The notes: generated from the sequence alone by a model not told the origin. DNA of 39,253 bases from an uncultured Dorea sp. (GCA_947388185.1 CANDQP010000016.1:1-39253); one strand, 5' to 3'; shown: positions 24,440 to 33,462, counted from the stretch's first letter. Made by a program: numbers and translations.

Positions 24440-25210
24440 ATGAATATCGCATTAGAATATAAGAAAATAAAAAGAACAGGAATCATACCGGGATGCCTTG
24501 CAGGCGGGCTCCTGGCGGTTCTTATCCCGGTCCTGGAGCTTACGGTTCGGTCCGAACAGTATATCGGGCTTATGCAGCCGCCGCTTCAGACGATCTTCCA
24601 GGCAGACTGGCAGATGATGTCGATGCTGAATATGCTGATCGTCATCACGGCAGCATGTATGATGTACCATACGGAGTATGCAGACAATGCGATCCAACGG
24701 GTCACAACACTGCCTGTGAAGGAAGAGGGAGTATATTTCCTGAAAGCCCTCCTGCTATCCGGGATGTGCGCGGTCATCCTGGCAATGGAGATGATATCCG
24801 TGAGTATGTGTACTCTTCACTGGTTTGGAGGAGAGGACGGAGCATTCACGGCGTACTACGGCGGGCCTCTTCACGAAGCATGTCTGGAATTGATACAAGA
24901 TCTGCTTTGGAATCTTGGATATTGCTTCTGTATGCTGCTCCCGGTGATATTCCTGTCTCTTCTGATCGCGTCTGCATGCAGGAATATGTGGATTTCCCTT
25001 GGGGTTGACGTGGTCTGCGTATTTATGGCAACCATGATCCCGGTAAAATACTTTGCATTGGCAATTTTCCCGTTTGCAATGCCGTTTCAGATATCAGAAG
25101 GAGCAGGAACGGGGCAGACAGTACGTTTTCTGGCTGCCGGCCTCATAGAAGTGCTTGTGATCGGGGCGGCGGAAATCCTGTTTTTGAGAGTAAGGAGGTC
25201 GTTGGCATGA
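24440..25210 (+). CDS. ABC transporter permease, lantibiotic-immunity (MutE/EpiE-like)
   Basis: A 256-residue membrane subunit with about six helices, beginning MNIALEYKKIKRTG and a first helix around GCLAGGLLAVLIPVLEL. The cytoplasmic start (E-x-K-K-I-K-R) and the exchange-type loop HTEYADNAIQRVTTLPV are typical of ABC-2 immunity permeases. Closely spaced after the ATPase (19 bases, GAGGAGG ribosome site), it overlaps the second permease by four bases. Two near-equal permeases after one ATPase match the LanF-E-G layout. I see no lantibiotic biosynthesis genes, so this is defence or signalling rather than self-immunity. Confidence 0.87.
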   Translation: MNIALEYKKIKRTGIIPGCLAGGLLAVLIPVLELTVRSEQYIGLMQPPLQTIFQADWQMMSMLNMLIVITAACMMYHTEYADNAIQRVTTLPVKEEGVYFLKALLLSGMCAVILAMEMISVSMCTLHWFGGEDGAFTAYYGGPLHEACLELIQDLLWNLGYCFCMLLPVIFLSLLIASACRNMWISLGVDVVCVFMATMIPVKYFALAIFPFAMPFQISEGAGTGQTVRFLAAGLIEVLVIGAAEILFLRVRRSLA

Positions 25211-25977
25211 ATTTCTTATCATTACTTGCAGTGGAATGGAAGAAACTGCGCCGTTCCAGGATTCTGCTGATCCTTGGGACCGCAGCGGTGATGTTATGGA
25301 TCCCGTCGGTTTTGAATGCGGATCTGAACTTCGGAATGCAGGCAGAGGGGATCTCGCCGGAGCATAATTTCCTGATACAGGGATTTATGGGGATGGCATG
25401 GTTCATGTTTCCGGCAAGCATGGTAGTGGGCACGGTACTGCTTGCGCAGACAGAGCGGACGAACCATGGAATCTTGAGGATGCTTGCCCTTCCGGTAAGC
25501 ACGGGGAAGCTGTGTCTGGCAAAATATATGATCCTGCTGGGGCTTGCGGCGATCCAGATCTTGATGATGACGGGAATGTATTATATAAGCGCCGCAATTG
25601 CGTCACAGATGCAGGAGTATGAATTCTTACTGCCTCCGTTGTTCGTGTTTGCGCAGGCGGGAAAGCTGTACGTCTCTTCGCTGCCGATGATTGCGTTCTT
25701 CTGGATGCTGTCTGTATGCATTCAGACACCCATCTTCTCGGTGGGGATCGGGCTTGCATCTATCGTGCCGTCAGTCCTGATGATCAACACGAAGGCGTGG
25801 TTCCTGTATCCGATGGATTATCCGTTCTATGTCATTACGGCCGAATATGGGGAGCTGGCTTCGAATCTGTCTGAGACGGAGATAGAGCTGTTTCCCTGGA
25901 TTGTGGCGGCGGTTGTATCTACAGGGATCTGTCTGGCGGTTTCCTGTCTGTGTTTTGGGAAAAACGAGAGAAAGTAG
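25207..25977 (+). CDS. ABC transporter permease, lantibiotic-immunity (MutG-like)
   Basis: The second 256-residue permease of the module, with about six helices. It opens MNFLSLLAVEWKKLRRSRI, the usual cytoplasmic start of this family, and has the loop QTERTNHGILRMLALPVS, equivalent to the one in its partner. AAGGAGG precedes the ATG, which overlaps the first permease's stop (ATGA). The pair shares length and topology but not close sequence, as expected for the E and G subunits. Confidence 0.87.
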   Translation: MNFLSLLAVEWKKLRRSRILLILGTAAVMLWIPSVLNADLNFGMQAEGISPEHNFLIQGFMGMAWFMFPASMVVGTVLLAQTERTNHGILRMLALPVSTGKLCLAKYMILLGLAAIQILMMTGMYYISAAIASQMQEYEFLLPPLFVFAQAGKLYVSSLPMIAFFWMLSVCIQTPIFSVGIGLASIVPSVLMINTKAWFLYPMDYPFYVITAEYGELASNLSETEIELFPWIVAAVVSTGICLAVSCLCFGKNERK

Positions 25978-25997
25978 AAGGAAAGGAGATTGAGAAA

Positions 25998-26294
25998 ATG
26001 AAACAGAGTATGAGAGGCGTATTAACTGCTATTTCAAGCATAATGATGTTCTTGCCGTGGACGATATTCATCGTGAGGGAAAATGCATGGGCGCTGGAAT
26101 CCCCGGCGGCAGAGATCGTGATCGGGAGCTATGCGGCATATATGATATTTGCGGGTGTATTTACATTTGGCGTCTACATGAAGGAAAGGGTGCGGAATCA
26201 TCTGATGAAGATCTGTCTGGTGGTCAATGAGCTCTACGCTGCCGCAGGGGTGATGGCGCTGGTGATGATGACGGTTGGGAAGTTTGCCGTGTAA
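25998..26294 (+). CDS. Small three-helix membrane protein at the end of the ABC operon
   Basis: A 98-residue hydrophobic protein: helices at about 8-26 (GVLTAISSIMMFLPWTIFIV), 38-58 and 72-95. It begins MKQSMRGVLT after AAAGGAGAT; the frame opens at 25950 but without a ribosome site there. It lies 20 bases after the second permease and is probably cotranscribed. I do not recognise a family. A helper of the transporter is possible by position alone. Confidence 0.75.
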   Translation: MKQSMRGVLTAISSIMMFLPWTIFIVRENAWALESPAAEIVIGSYAAYMIFAGVFTFGVYMKERVRNHLMKICLVVNELYAAAGVMALVMMTVGKFAV

Positions 26295-26334
26295 TTATCC
26301 ATATTCTCCCGCTTGGTCTTTTGCATTGAATGTG

Positions 26335-26390
26335 ATATACTAAGCATACAATTACTAAGTATAGAATTAGTAATTGTATGCTTAGTATAT
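26335..26390. repeat. Perfect 24-bp inverted repeat before the ATPase gene
   Basis: Arm 26335-26358 is the exact reverse complement of 26367-26390, with an 8-base loop. The region also holds an overlapping imperfect direct repeat, CTAAGCATACAATTA (26339-26353) and CTAAGTATAGAATTA (26355-26369). It ends 23 bases before the ATG at 26414. The AT-rich arms and lack of a T run argue against a simple terminator; an operator for the ATPase gene or a mobile-element relic is more likely. Confidence 0.9.
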
Positions 26391-26413
26391 TTTGCGCAAA
26401 TGGAGGTGCAGGG

Positions 26414-27790
26414 ATGTTCGCAGGGAGACAGAAGGAATTGAACAAATTGGAAAGTATGTATCGGGAGAAGGGCTTTCAGTTTGCGGTTATCTACGGACGC
26501 AGGCGCGTGGGGAAGACAACCTTGATTGCAGAATTCGCGAAAGATAAGCCGGTAATTTCTTATATATCTATAGAAGGAACGATGAAAGAGAACCTGGAGG
26601 GATTGTCCAGGGCCGTTTTGAGACGGAGCGGAAGCGATGCAGTGTACAGTGATTTTGAGGCTCTTTTTACAGATATAGACAGGATGAGCAAGAAAGAGCG
26701 GATCATCCTTTCCATTGATGAATATCCGTATCTGGCAGCGTCATATCCGGCGGTTTCGTCCCTGATTCAGAGGCATATAGATACTTGTTGGAAAGACAGC
26801 GGCTTATTCTTGATTTTGTGCGGTTCTTCTATGAGTTTTATGGAGAATCAGGTTCTGGGCTATAAGAGTCCCTTATATGGAAGGCGGACAGCACAGTTTC
26901 GGATCCGTCCGTTTACATTTTTTGAATCACGGGAAATGCTGAAAGGGTTTGAGCCGGAAGAACAGGCGGTTCTCTATGGTGTGACAGGCGGTGTGCCGGA
27001 ATATCTTTCAAGAATCGGGAATCACTTATCGGTGGATGAGAATTTGATTTCGTTATTTTTTGATGATAACGGTACATTGTTCGAGGAACCTGTGAATCTG
27101 CTGAAACAGGAAATGCGCGATCCGGCATCTTATCATTCGATTATTTCTGCAATTGCAGGAGGAGCCAGTAAGTTAAATGAAATTGCGGTAAAGGCAGGGT
27201 TGGAGAGCAGTGCATGCAGTAATTTTATGACGTCACTGATCCAAATCGGAATAGTTGAGAAGGAACGGCCGATCACAGAGAAAGAGAACAGCCGTAAGAC
27301 GATCTATCATTTGCAGGACAGTATGTTTTTATTCTGGTATCGTTTTGTGCGGCCAAATATTACGGCGATCTCCATGGGTACCGGAGAGTTTGTATATTCG
27401 GAATTTGTGAAACCACAGTTGAATGCATTTATGGGTAGTATTTTTGAAGAAATATGCAGGCAATACCTATATCGTCCGGATATCTGCCGATCCTTGCCTT
27501 TCTTCTTCGGAAAGCTTGGAAGATGGTGGGGGACGAACCCGGTGAAAAAGCAGGAAGAGGAGATAGATATCGCTGCGCTTGGAGAGAATCGGATGCTTCT
27601 TGGGGAATGCAAATGGCGGAATGCCAAAGTGGATGCAAAAGTATTGGAAACACTGCTGGAACGAGGGGAATTATTCGCATATCCGATAAAGTATTATTAT
27701 GTATTCTCTAAATCTGGATTTGAGAAGAATACCGACAGCTTAGCAGAACAATACGGGATCAGGAGGATCTCTTTTGAAGAGATGTTATAG
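26414..27790 (+). CDS. AAA ATPase with C-terminal DUF234 (PD-(D/E)XK-like) domain
   Basis: A 458-residue protein of the archaeal-type ATPase plus DUF234 class. Walker A is YGRRRVGKTTL (G28-T36), Walker B RIILSIDEYPYLA, and a sensor-like LILCGSSMSFM follows. A winged-helix segment (about 245-290) comes next. The C-terminal domain has the layout of a PD-(D/E)XK nuclease: Asp385 in EIDIAAL and Glu398-x-Lys400 in LLGECKW. The family is widespread in genomes rich in mobile DNA; its role is not established. The ATG at 26414 follows GGAGGTG; the frame opens at 26378 inside the inverted repeat, so that start is unlikely. Confidence 0.87.
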   Translation: MFAGRQKELNKLESMYREKGFQFAVIYGRRRVGKTTLIAEFAKDKPVISYISIEGTMKENLEGLSRAVLRRSGSDAVYSDFEALFTDIDRMSKKERIILSIDEYPYLAASYPAVSSLIQRHIDTCWKDSGLFLILCGSSMSFMENQVLGYKSPLYGRRTAQFRIRPFTFFESREMLKGFEPEEQAVLYGVTGGVPEYLSRIGNHLSVDENLISLFFDDNGTLFEEPVNLLKQEMRDPASYHSIISAIAGGASKLNEIAVKAGLESSACSNFMTSLIQIGIVEKERPITEKENSRKTIYHLQDSMFLFWYRFVRPNITAISMGTGEFVYSEFVKPQLNAFMGSIFEEICRQYLYRPDICRSLPFFFGKLGRWWGTNPVKKQEEEIDIAALGENRMLLGECKWRNAKVDAKVLETLLERGELFAYPIKYYYVFSKSGFEKNTDSLAEQYGIRRISFEEML

Positions 27791-27828
27791 CTCAGCGGAG
27801 AATCTGGGCAGTAATCTGTGGAATTAGG

Positions 27829-27879
27829 ATCTGTAGGGAAATATCCTATGCAAGTTGTATCGGTTATTTCCCTATAGAT
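27829..27879. terminator. Stem-loop between convergent ATPase and GNAT genes
   Basis: ATCTGTAGGGAAATA (27829-27843) pairs with TATTTCCCTATAGAT (27865-27879) with one G-T pair and a 21-base loop. It sits in the only gap between two convergent genes and probably ends both transcripts, though T runs are poor. Confidence 0.55.
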
Positions 27880-27884
27880 TCTTA

Positions 27885-28388
27885 CTATCGTATCTCGTAT
27901 GTCAATATATAGTCATCCATCACGAATCCATTCCCGATATCTGCTACCTGTTCATCAGTGATCACGAATCCCAGGTGGTCATAGACCTTAAGTGTGTGTG
28001 CATTGTATTTATTGCAGGTGAGCCAGATCTTCTTAAGTCCCCGCTCTTTGCATAACCGAATCAGGAAATTCAGAGCTTCTGTCGCGAGATGCTGTCCGCG
28101 GCAGTCCTTTTTAATATAGAGCTTGCTTAAGAACAGGGCGTCTTCCTCCTGGTGGATACCGATGTACCCGGCGAAGGTGTGGGAGCTGTGGATCTGATAA
28201 TATTCATAGCCGTCCTGCTCGATCTGTGATCTGAGAGCCGGATAGGACTGGAATTTGCCGACCATGTAGTTGACCTGTGCCTCTCCGATGATGGGGGTAA
28301 AATGCTGATGCCAGATCTCTTCGGCAAGAGCGGCGATCTCGTGGATATCGGTGTCTGATTTTGCTGGCAGGATAGTTACTGTGTTCAT
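27885..28388 (-). CDS. GNAT family N-acetyltransferase
   Basis: A 167-residue acetyl-CoA-dependent acetyltransferase. The fold is visible as an N-terminal helix pair, central strands (TFAGYIGIHQEEDALFLSKL), the acetyl-CoA loop CRGQHLATEALNFL, and KIWLTCNKYNAHTLKVYDHL with GF, the usual C-terminal motif. The substrate cannot be told. GGAGG lies seven bases before the ATG. It is a single gene on the reverse strand, divergent from the MNT/HEPN pair and convergent with the ATPase. Confidence 0.92.
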   Translation of the reverse strand: MNTVTILPAKSDTDIHEIAALAEEIWHQHFTPIIGEAQVNYMVGKFQSYPALRSQIEQDGYEYYQIHSSHTFAGYIGIHQEEDALFLSKLYIKKDCRGQHLATEALNFLIRLCKERGLKKIWLTCNKYNAHTLKVYDHLGFVITDEQVADIGNGFVMDDYILTYEIR

Positions 28389-28450
28389 GATAAACCTCCG
28401 GTCTTTAGAATAGTTTAATAAAATATGGATTTCTCTTATAGCATTATACG

Positions 28451-28459
28451 TGATATAAT
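28451..28459 (+). promoter_or_regulatory. Extended -10 promoter of the MNT/HEPN pair
   Basis: TGATATAAT at 28451-28459: a consensus -10 with the TGn extension. The -35 (TTCTCT, 17 bp upstream) is poor, as tolerated by extended -10 promoters. Confidence 0.6.
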
Positions 28460-28512
28460 AGCTTCGTACAAGAAGAAAATATATTTCTGGCTGAGAGAAA
28501 GAAGGTGTATTT

Positions 28513-28884
28513 TTGAAGAAATTTAATAATTACGATCTGCACTTTCGTTTTGAGACGAAAAAAGACGTTCATTTTGAGAATGCACAATATATCCATCCAT
28601 TAAAGCAGAAGCTTGTGCAGAGTTATGTCGGCTGTTTTGACCAGGATTATAATGTAAAAGCTGCGATTATATTCGGAAGCAGTGTGGAATTTGGCTGTCA
28701 CAGCTTTAGCGATTTAGATATCTGTATCGAACGATATGATTATGAAAGAGGATTCCGAAACTATCCGGAAGAATATATGGAAGAAACAGATCTTGTATAT
28801 TATGATGCGATCGGACCGCGTTTGAAGAGTGAGATTGAGAAGAAGGGAATCGTTGTGTTTGACAGGGAGGGGCTTTATGTGTGA
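28513..28884 (+). CDS. MNT-type nucleotidyltransferase (partner of HEPN protein)
   Basis: A 123-residue minimal nucleotidyltransferase. The active-site pattern is intact: Gly55-Ser56 in AAIIFGSSVEFG and Asp67-x-Asp69 in FSDLDICIE. In HEPN/MNT modules such enzymes act as antitoxins, some by adding AMP to the HEPN protein. An N-terminal extension of ~45 residues with HFRFETKKDVHFENAQYI comes before the catalytic core. The start is TTG at 28513 with GAAGGTG upstream. It overlaps the HEPN gene by eight bases. Confidence 0.87.
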   Translation: MKKFNNYDLHFRFETKKDVHFENAQYIHPLKQKLVQSYVGCFDQDYNVKAAIIFGSSVEFGCHSFSDLDICIERYDYERGFRNYPEEYMEETDLVYYDAIGPRLKSEIEKKGIVVFDREGLYV

Positions 28885-29398
28885 TATTCGTTTGTTTAGA
28901 TCTGCTTATACAGATTTTGAACTTGCCAGAGAGATTTTTCAAATTCCCCGGAATGATGAAGCGTTCCTGAACGGAATCGCCTATCATCTGCAACAGTCGG
29001 TAGAAAAGCTGTTAAAAGCATTTCTTGAATGTAAGGGAGTGACTGTGCCTAACACCCACGATATATACAAATTAGTCCGAATGTCCCGGCAGAATGGTTC
29101 CAATATCGTTTTGACTTCCTGGCTTGAAGACCGGGCAGATACGCTGACACGTTGGGAGACGGACACAAGGTATAATATGGATTATTCTGTTGAAGCTCAA
29201 AAGGTGCAGGAGGGGATTGAGGAGATTCGGGTTCTTTTTGAGATGAATGGAATAAAAGGAGAACTTCGTGCGGAACTTAAGGATGAAAACGTTAAAAGGA
29301 GACTTTGTTCTTTTTTTCCGAAAGATTTCAACCCGGCAGATGATTTTGAATGGAATTGTTATTATCAGATCTACAGAAAGCAGTTGGAAAAAGAATAA
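28877..29398 (+). CDS. HEPN domain protein
   Basis: A 173-residue helical protein. Residues 5-120 form a HEPN domain of the pfam05168 type: FRSAYTDFELAREIF, GIAYHLQQSVEKLLKAFLEC and TVPNTHDIYKLVRMS. An unassigned ~45-residue tail follows. The Rx4-6H motif of RNase-active HEPN toxins is absent; the nearest Arg at the usual place (R98, TRYNMDYS) has no His after it. It may therefore be a non-nuclease member, or toxicity may use another site. The ATG at 28877 follows GGGAGGGG. The following ABC gene begins 26 bases later, so read-through is possible. Confidence 0.85.
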   Translation: MCDIRLFRSAYTDFELAREIFQIPRNDEAFLNGIAYHLQQSVEKLLKAFLECKGVTVPNTHDIYKLVRMSRQNGSNIVLTSWLEDRADTLTRWETDTRYNMDYSVEAQKVQEGIEEIRVLFEMNGIKGELRAELKDENVKRRLCSFFPKDFNPADDFEWNCYYQIYRKQLEKE

Positions 29399-29424
29399 AA
29401 TGATCTACGATACGGAGGAGATAT

Positions 29425-30129
29425 ATGGACGGATTTGTAACACTAGAGGACGTTAAGAAGAGATACCGCATGGGCGAGGTGGAGATCATGGCGGCTGACG
29501 GGATTAATTTCCGGATCAGCAAGGGTGAGTTCGCAGTCGTAGTAGGCCCAAGCGGCGCGGGCAAGACGACGGTTCTTAATATCCTTGGCGGTATGGATAC
29601 GGCGTCAGAGGGGAAGGTGATCGTGGACGGACAGGATATCACGTCTTATTCCCAGAAGCAGCTTACCGCCTACCGGAGGGATGATATCGGCTTTGTATTC
29701 CAGTTCTATAACCTGATTCCCAACCTGACTGCGTTGGAGAACGTGGAGCTGGCGCTTCAGATCTGCAAGGATCCCATGGATGCAAGGGAAGTGATGGAAG
29801 AGGTGGGCTTAGGAGCGCGTCTTGATAACTTCCCGGCGCAGCTGTCCGGCGGGGAACAGCAGCGGGTATCCATTGCCAGGGCGCTGGCGAAGAATCCGAA
29901 GATCTTATTATGCGACGAGCCGACGGGGGCGCTTGACTACAACACGGGCAAGGCGATCCTGAAGCTCTTGCAGGATACCTGCAGGGTCAAGGGGATGACG
30001 GTCATCTTGATCACGCATAATTCGGCGATCGCGCCCATGGCGGACCGCGTGATCAAGATCAAGAACGGGCGGGTGGCAGATATGGCAAGGAATCCGTATC
30101 CGGTGCCGGTTGAGACGATAGAGTGGTAG
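29425..30129 (+). CDS. MacB/LolD-type ABC transporter ATPase
   Basis: A 234-residue ATPase of the group that partners FtsX-like permeases. Walker [10 protein letters not shown] (41-49), Q-loop [17 protein letters not shown], signature [16 protein letters not shown], Walker [18 protein letters not shown] and the switch His ILITHN are present. GGAGGAG precedes the ATG. The permease follows ten bases after the stop. Such pairs usually do mechanical work across the membrane (lipoprotein, peptide or cell-wall enzyme control) rather than classic transport. Confidence 0.94.
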   Translation: MDGFVTLEDVKKRYRMGEVEIMAADGINFRISKGEFAVVVGPSGAGKTTVLNILGGMDTASEGKVIVDGQDITSYSQKQLTAYRRDDIGFVFQFYNLIPNLTALENVELALQICKDPMDAREVMEEVGLGARLDNFPAQLSGGEQQRVSIARALAKNPKILLCDEPTGALDYNTGKAILKLLQDTCRVKGMTVILITHNSAIAPMADRVIKIKNGRVADMARNPYPVPVETIEW

Positions 30130-30138
30130 GATTGGCAG

Positions 30139-33100
30139 ATGAAGAAGACGAAGAAAGCTACTAGGAAAGATTTCTATATGGAGATCAGGAAGAGTCGGGG
30201 GAGATTCCTGTCGATTCTTTTTATCGTGGCGCTTGGAGTGGCATTTTTCTCCGGCATCCGTGCATCTGAGCCGGATATGAGGCTGACCGGAGACTCGTAT
30301 TTTGATGAGGCCCGGCTTATGGATATCAAGGCGATCTGTACCTATGGCGTCACAGAGGATGACGTAGAGGCCATGGAAGCGGAAGAAGGAGTGGCGTGTG
30401 CAGAAGGGGCGTACAGCGCAGATTTTCTCTACAGCGCAAAGGATGCGCAGCAGGTGCTCCATGTGATGTCGCTGCAGGAGAAGATGAACCAGGTCACGGT
30501 AAGCAAGGGGAGAATGCCGGAGAGTGCGGGAGAGTGTCTTGCGGATGATAATTCTTCGTTTGCAGTCGGGGATCAGATCAGGCTTGAGTCCGGAACGGAG
30601 GATGAAGTGACGGATACCCTCAAGACGGATACCCTTGAGGTCGTAGGGCTTGGCAACAGTCCTTGTTATCTGTCCTACGGGAGAGGAAGCTCGACGGTAG
30701 GCGACGGAAGTATCCGGGCATTTCTGATGGTGCCGGAGGATACCTTCGATATGGAGGTCTACTCGGAGGTCTACCTGCAGGTGGCAGGTGCGAAGGAGCT
30801 GCTGTCATTTACCGATGCGTATGACGACCGGATCGAAGAAGTGCTTAAGCGGATCGAGGTGCTGTCGGATGACCGGGCGGTAGTTCGCAAGGACAGCCTT
30901 AAGGACGAGGCGAACGAGAAGCTTGAAGAAGCCAGAGAGGAGCTTGAAGACGGCAGAAAGGAAGCTAAGAAGAAGCTTGATGATGCGGCAAAAGAGATTG
31001 CAGACGCAGAGAGGAAGCTTGCGGATGCGAGAAAACAGATCGAAGACGGAAGGGCGCAGATCGCAGATGCGAAGGCGACCTTAAGCTCTAAGCAAAAGGA
31101 GCTGGATGCGGCACGGGTTCAGTATCAGGACGGGGTGGCGCAGTTGAATGACGGGAAGGCAGCGTATGAGGAAGGGCTTTTGCAGTATGAGGAGGCAAGA
31201 GCCGAGGCGGATGTGCAGCTTCAGACCGGCCAGCAGCTTCTGGACGGGCTGCAGGCACAGATCAGCGCGGACGAGGAGCGTTATTATGCCCTGCTTGCAC
31301 AGATCGAAGATCTGCGGGCACAGGCGGATGTATCAGGGGACGGGTCGGACGATACAGGAGTGAACCAGCAGATCGCCGTGCTTGAAGCGCAGGCACAGGC
31401 CGTTGCGGCAAGGCTTGAAGGAGAGCGGCAGGCGTATACGTTAGGTCAGGCCGGGATAGAAGTGGTGCGCCGGGAGATGGATAGCGCCCAGGCGGAGCTT
31501 ACGGCGGCAAAGAACCAGATCGACGCGGCGGAGGCGGAGCTTGCGGCGGCACCTGCGAAGCTTTCTTCCGGGCAGGCGCAGATCAACAGCGGCTGGAATG
31601 AGTTAAGGTCGCAGGAGCAGAAGCTCGTGGACGGTGAGGCCGAGATCGTTTCCAATGAGGCGAAGCTTGTGGATGCGAAGAAGGAATACGAAGAAGGCAA
31701 GGCCGAAGCCGAGGCCGAGATCGCCGACGGTGAGAAGAAGATCGCCGAAGCCGAGGCTGATATCGAGGATATTGAGCTGCCCAAATGGTATGTCTATGAC
31801 CGGAGCACGCTCATCGAGTACAGCGGATTTGGGGAGAATGCCCAGAGGCTGGGAGCCATCGGCCGGGTTTTCCCGGTATTGTTCTTCCTTGTGGCGGCGC
31901 TGATCAGCCTGACAAGCATGACGCGTATGGTAGAGGAACAGAGGACATCCATCGGTACGATGAAGGCTCTCGGATACAGCAAGGGTGCGATCGCTTCCAA
32001 ATATATCGGGTATGCGCTCCTTGCCACGGCGGGCGGAAGCGTGATCGGGGTCTTGATCGGAGAGAAGATCCTTCCGTATATTATCGTGTATGCCTATGGA
32101 ATCCTGTATCAGCATTTGCCCAAGATCCTGGTACCCTATGATTGGGGATATGCGGCTATGGCGTCCGGCGCGGCGGTATTCTGCACGCTGTTCGCTACCG
32201 TCATGGCATGTTATAAGGAGTTGGATGCCCAGCCCGCCGTACTGATGAGGCCTCCGGCGCCCAAGAATGGACGCAGAGTATTCTTGGAGCGGATCGGCGT
32301 CGTCTGGCGGCATCTGAATTTCACCTGGAAATCTACCATCCGGAATCTGATGCGTTATAAGAAACGTTTCTTCATGACCATATTCGGGATCGGCGGCTGT
32401 ATGGCGCTGATGCTGGTCGGGTTCGGCTTGAAGGATTCCTGTTATGAGATCGCCAAGCTTCAGTTTGCCGAGATCCAATTCTACGACGGAAGCATCTATC
32501 TGGAAGAAGATATTACAGAAGAGCAGCAGGATGAGTTAGAAGCGGCGCTTAAGAGTGAGGAGCAGATCAGCCGGTATATGAAGGCGAACATGCAGAATAT
32601 CACCCTGGTCAACGGCAAGAAGGAGCGTGCGGCTTACGAATGTGTATTCGGTTCGGTTGAGGATATCCCGCGGTTCGTGGATTTCCATGACAGGAGATCC
32701 AAGGAGCGGTATGAGCTTACGGACGGCGGGGTCATCATCAGTGAGAAGACGGCGAAGCTTCTGGATGTAAAGCAGGGTGATACGATAGAGATCAAGGATG
32801 AGGAGAACGGGAATAAGCAGGTGAAAGTCACACAGATCTGTGAGAACTACATGGGGCATTACATCTATTTTACTCCGGCCTGTTATGAGGAGGTATACGG
32901 GGAAGAACCAGAATACAACAGCATTCTGTTCGAGGTGGAAGATTCGGATGTGAATGCGGATCTGGAGAAGATTGGAAGGAATCTGCTGAAACAGGATGGG
33001 GCGCTCAGCGTAAGCTATACGCATGATATTGAGAAGCAGCTTGACGATATGCTCCGCAGTTTGAACCTGGTCATTGTGGTCCTGATCATCTCGGCAGGTA

Positions 33101-33462
33101 TGCTTGCGTTCGTGGTGCTCTATAACCTGAATACGGTGAATATCGCGGAACGTAAAAGAGAGCTGGCGACACTTAAGGTGCTGGGCTTCTATAATATGGA
33201 AGTGGCGGAATATGTGTACCGGGAGAATATTCTCCTGACATTTTTTGGGGCGGTTGTAGGAGCCGTACTTGGAAGATTCCTACATCTGTTCATTATCGAG
33301 ACGGTGGAAGTGGATTCGGCTATGTTTGGAAGGAATATCAATATGCCTAGTTACATATACAGCTTGATTCTTACGGTGACATTTTCTATGCTGATCAATG
33401 GAGTGATGTATTTTAAACTTAAGAAGATAGATATGGTGGAGTCGCTTAAGAGTATCGAGTAG
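30139..33462 (+). CDS. Large FtsX-type ABC permease with extracellular coiled coil
   Basis: A 1107-residue permease. It has a first membrane helix (about 22-42), a periplasm-facing MacB-like domain, then a ~300-residue coiled coil (about 250-550) rich in Ala, Glu, Lys and Gln with repeats such as ADAERKLADARKQIEDG. Three helices follow (about 575-700) with the FtsX loop EEQRTSIGTMKALGYSKG, then a second extracellular domain (about 770-955) and three C-terminal helices with KRELATLKVLGFYNMEVAEY. The double FtsX layout is intact. The long coiled coil suggests reach to a partner in the cell wall, as in FtsEX activation of hydrolases; that is inference. Confidence 0.9.
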   Translation: MKKTKKATRKDFYMEIRKSRGRFLSILFIVALGVAFFSGIRASEPDMRLTGDSYFDEARLMDIKAICTYGVTEDDVEAMEAEEGVACAEGAYSADFLYSAKDAQQVLHVMSLQEKMNQVTVSKGRMPESAGECLADDNSSFAVGDQIRLESGTEDEVTDTLKTDTLEVVGLGNSPCYLSYGRGSSTVGDGSIRAFLMVPEDTFDMEVYSEVYLQVAGAKELLSFTDAYDDRIEEVLKRIEVLSDDRAVVRKDSLKDEANEKLEEAREELEDGRKEAKKKLDDAAKEIADAERKLADARKQIEDGRAQIADAKATLSSKQKELDAARVQYQDGVAQLNDGKAAYEEGLLQYEEARAEADVQLQTGQQLLDGLQAQISADEERYYALLAQIEDLRAQADVSGDGSDDTGVNQQIAVLEAQAQAVAARLEGERQAYTLGQAGIEVVRREMDSAQAELTAAKNQIDAAEAELAAAPAKLSSGQAQINSGWNELRSQEQKLVDGEAEIVSNEAKLVDAKKEYEEGKAEAEAEIADGEKKIAEAEADIEDIELPKWYVYDRSTLIEYSGFGENAQRLGAIGRVFPVLFFLVAALISLTSMTRMVEEQRTSIGTMKALGYSKGAIASKYIGYALLATAGGSVIGVLIGEKILPYIIVYAYGILYQHLPKILVPYDWGYAAMASGAAVFCTLFATVMACYKELDAQPAVLMRPPAPKNGRRVFLERIGVVWRHLNFTWKSTIRNLMRYKKRFFMTIFGIGGCMALMLVGFGLKDSCYEIAKLQFAEIQFYDGSIYLEEDITEEQQDELEAALKSEEQISRYMKANMQNITLVNGKKERAAYECVFGSVEDIPRFVDFHDRRSKERYELTDGGVIISEKTAKLLDVKQGDTIEIKDEENGNKQVKVTQICENYMGHYIYFTPACYEEVYGEEPEYNSILFEVEDSDVNADLEKIGRNLLKQDGALSVSYTHDIEKQLDDMLRSLNLVIVVLIISAGMLAFVVLYNLNTVNIAERKRELATLKVLGFYNMEVAEYVYRENILLTFFGAVVGAVLGRFLHLFIIETVEVDSAMFGRNINMPSYIYSLILTVTFSMLINGVMYFKLKKIDMVESLKSIE

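Noticed and set aside
31603..32478. 291-residue reverse-strand open frame
   Set aside because: It lies wholly opposite the FtsX permease, with no ribosome site and a composition (many Arg, His, Gln, Leu) expected from antisense of a Glu/Lys-rich coding region.
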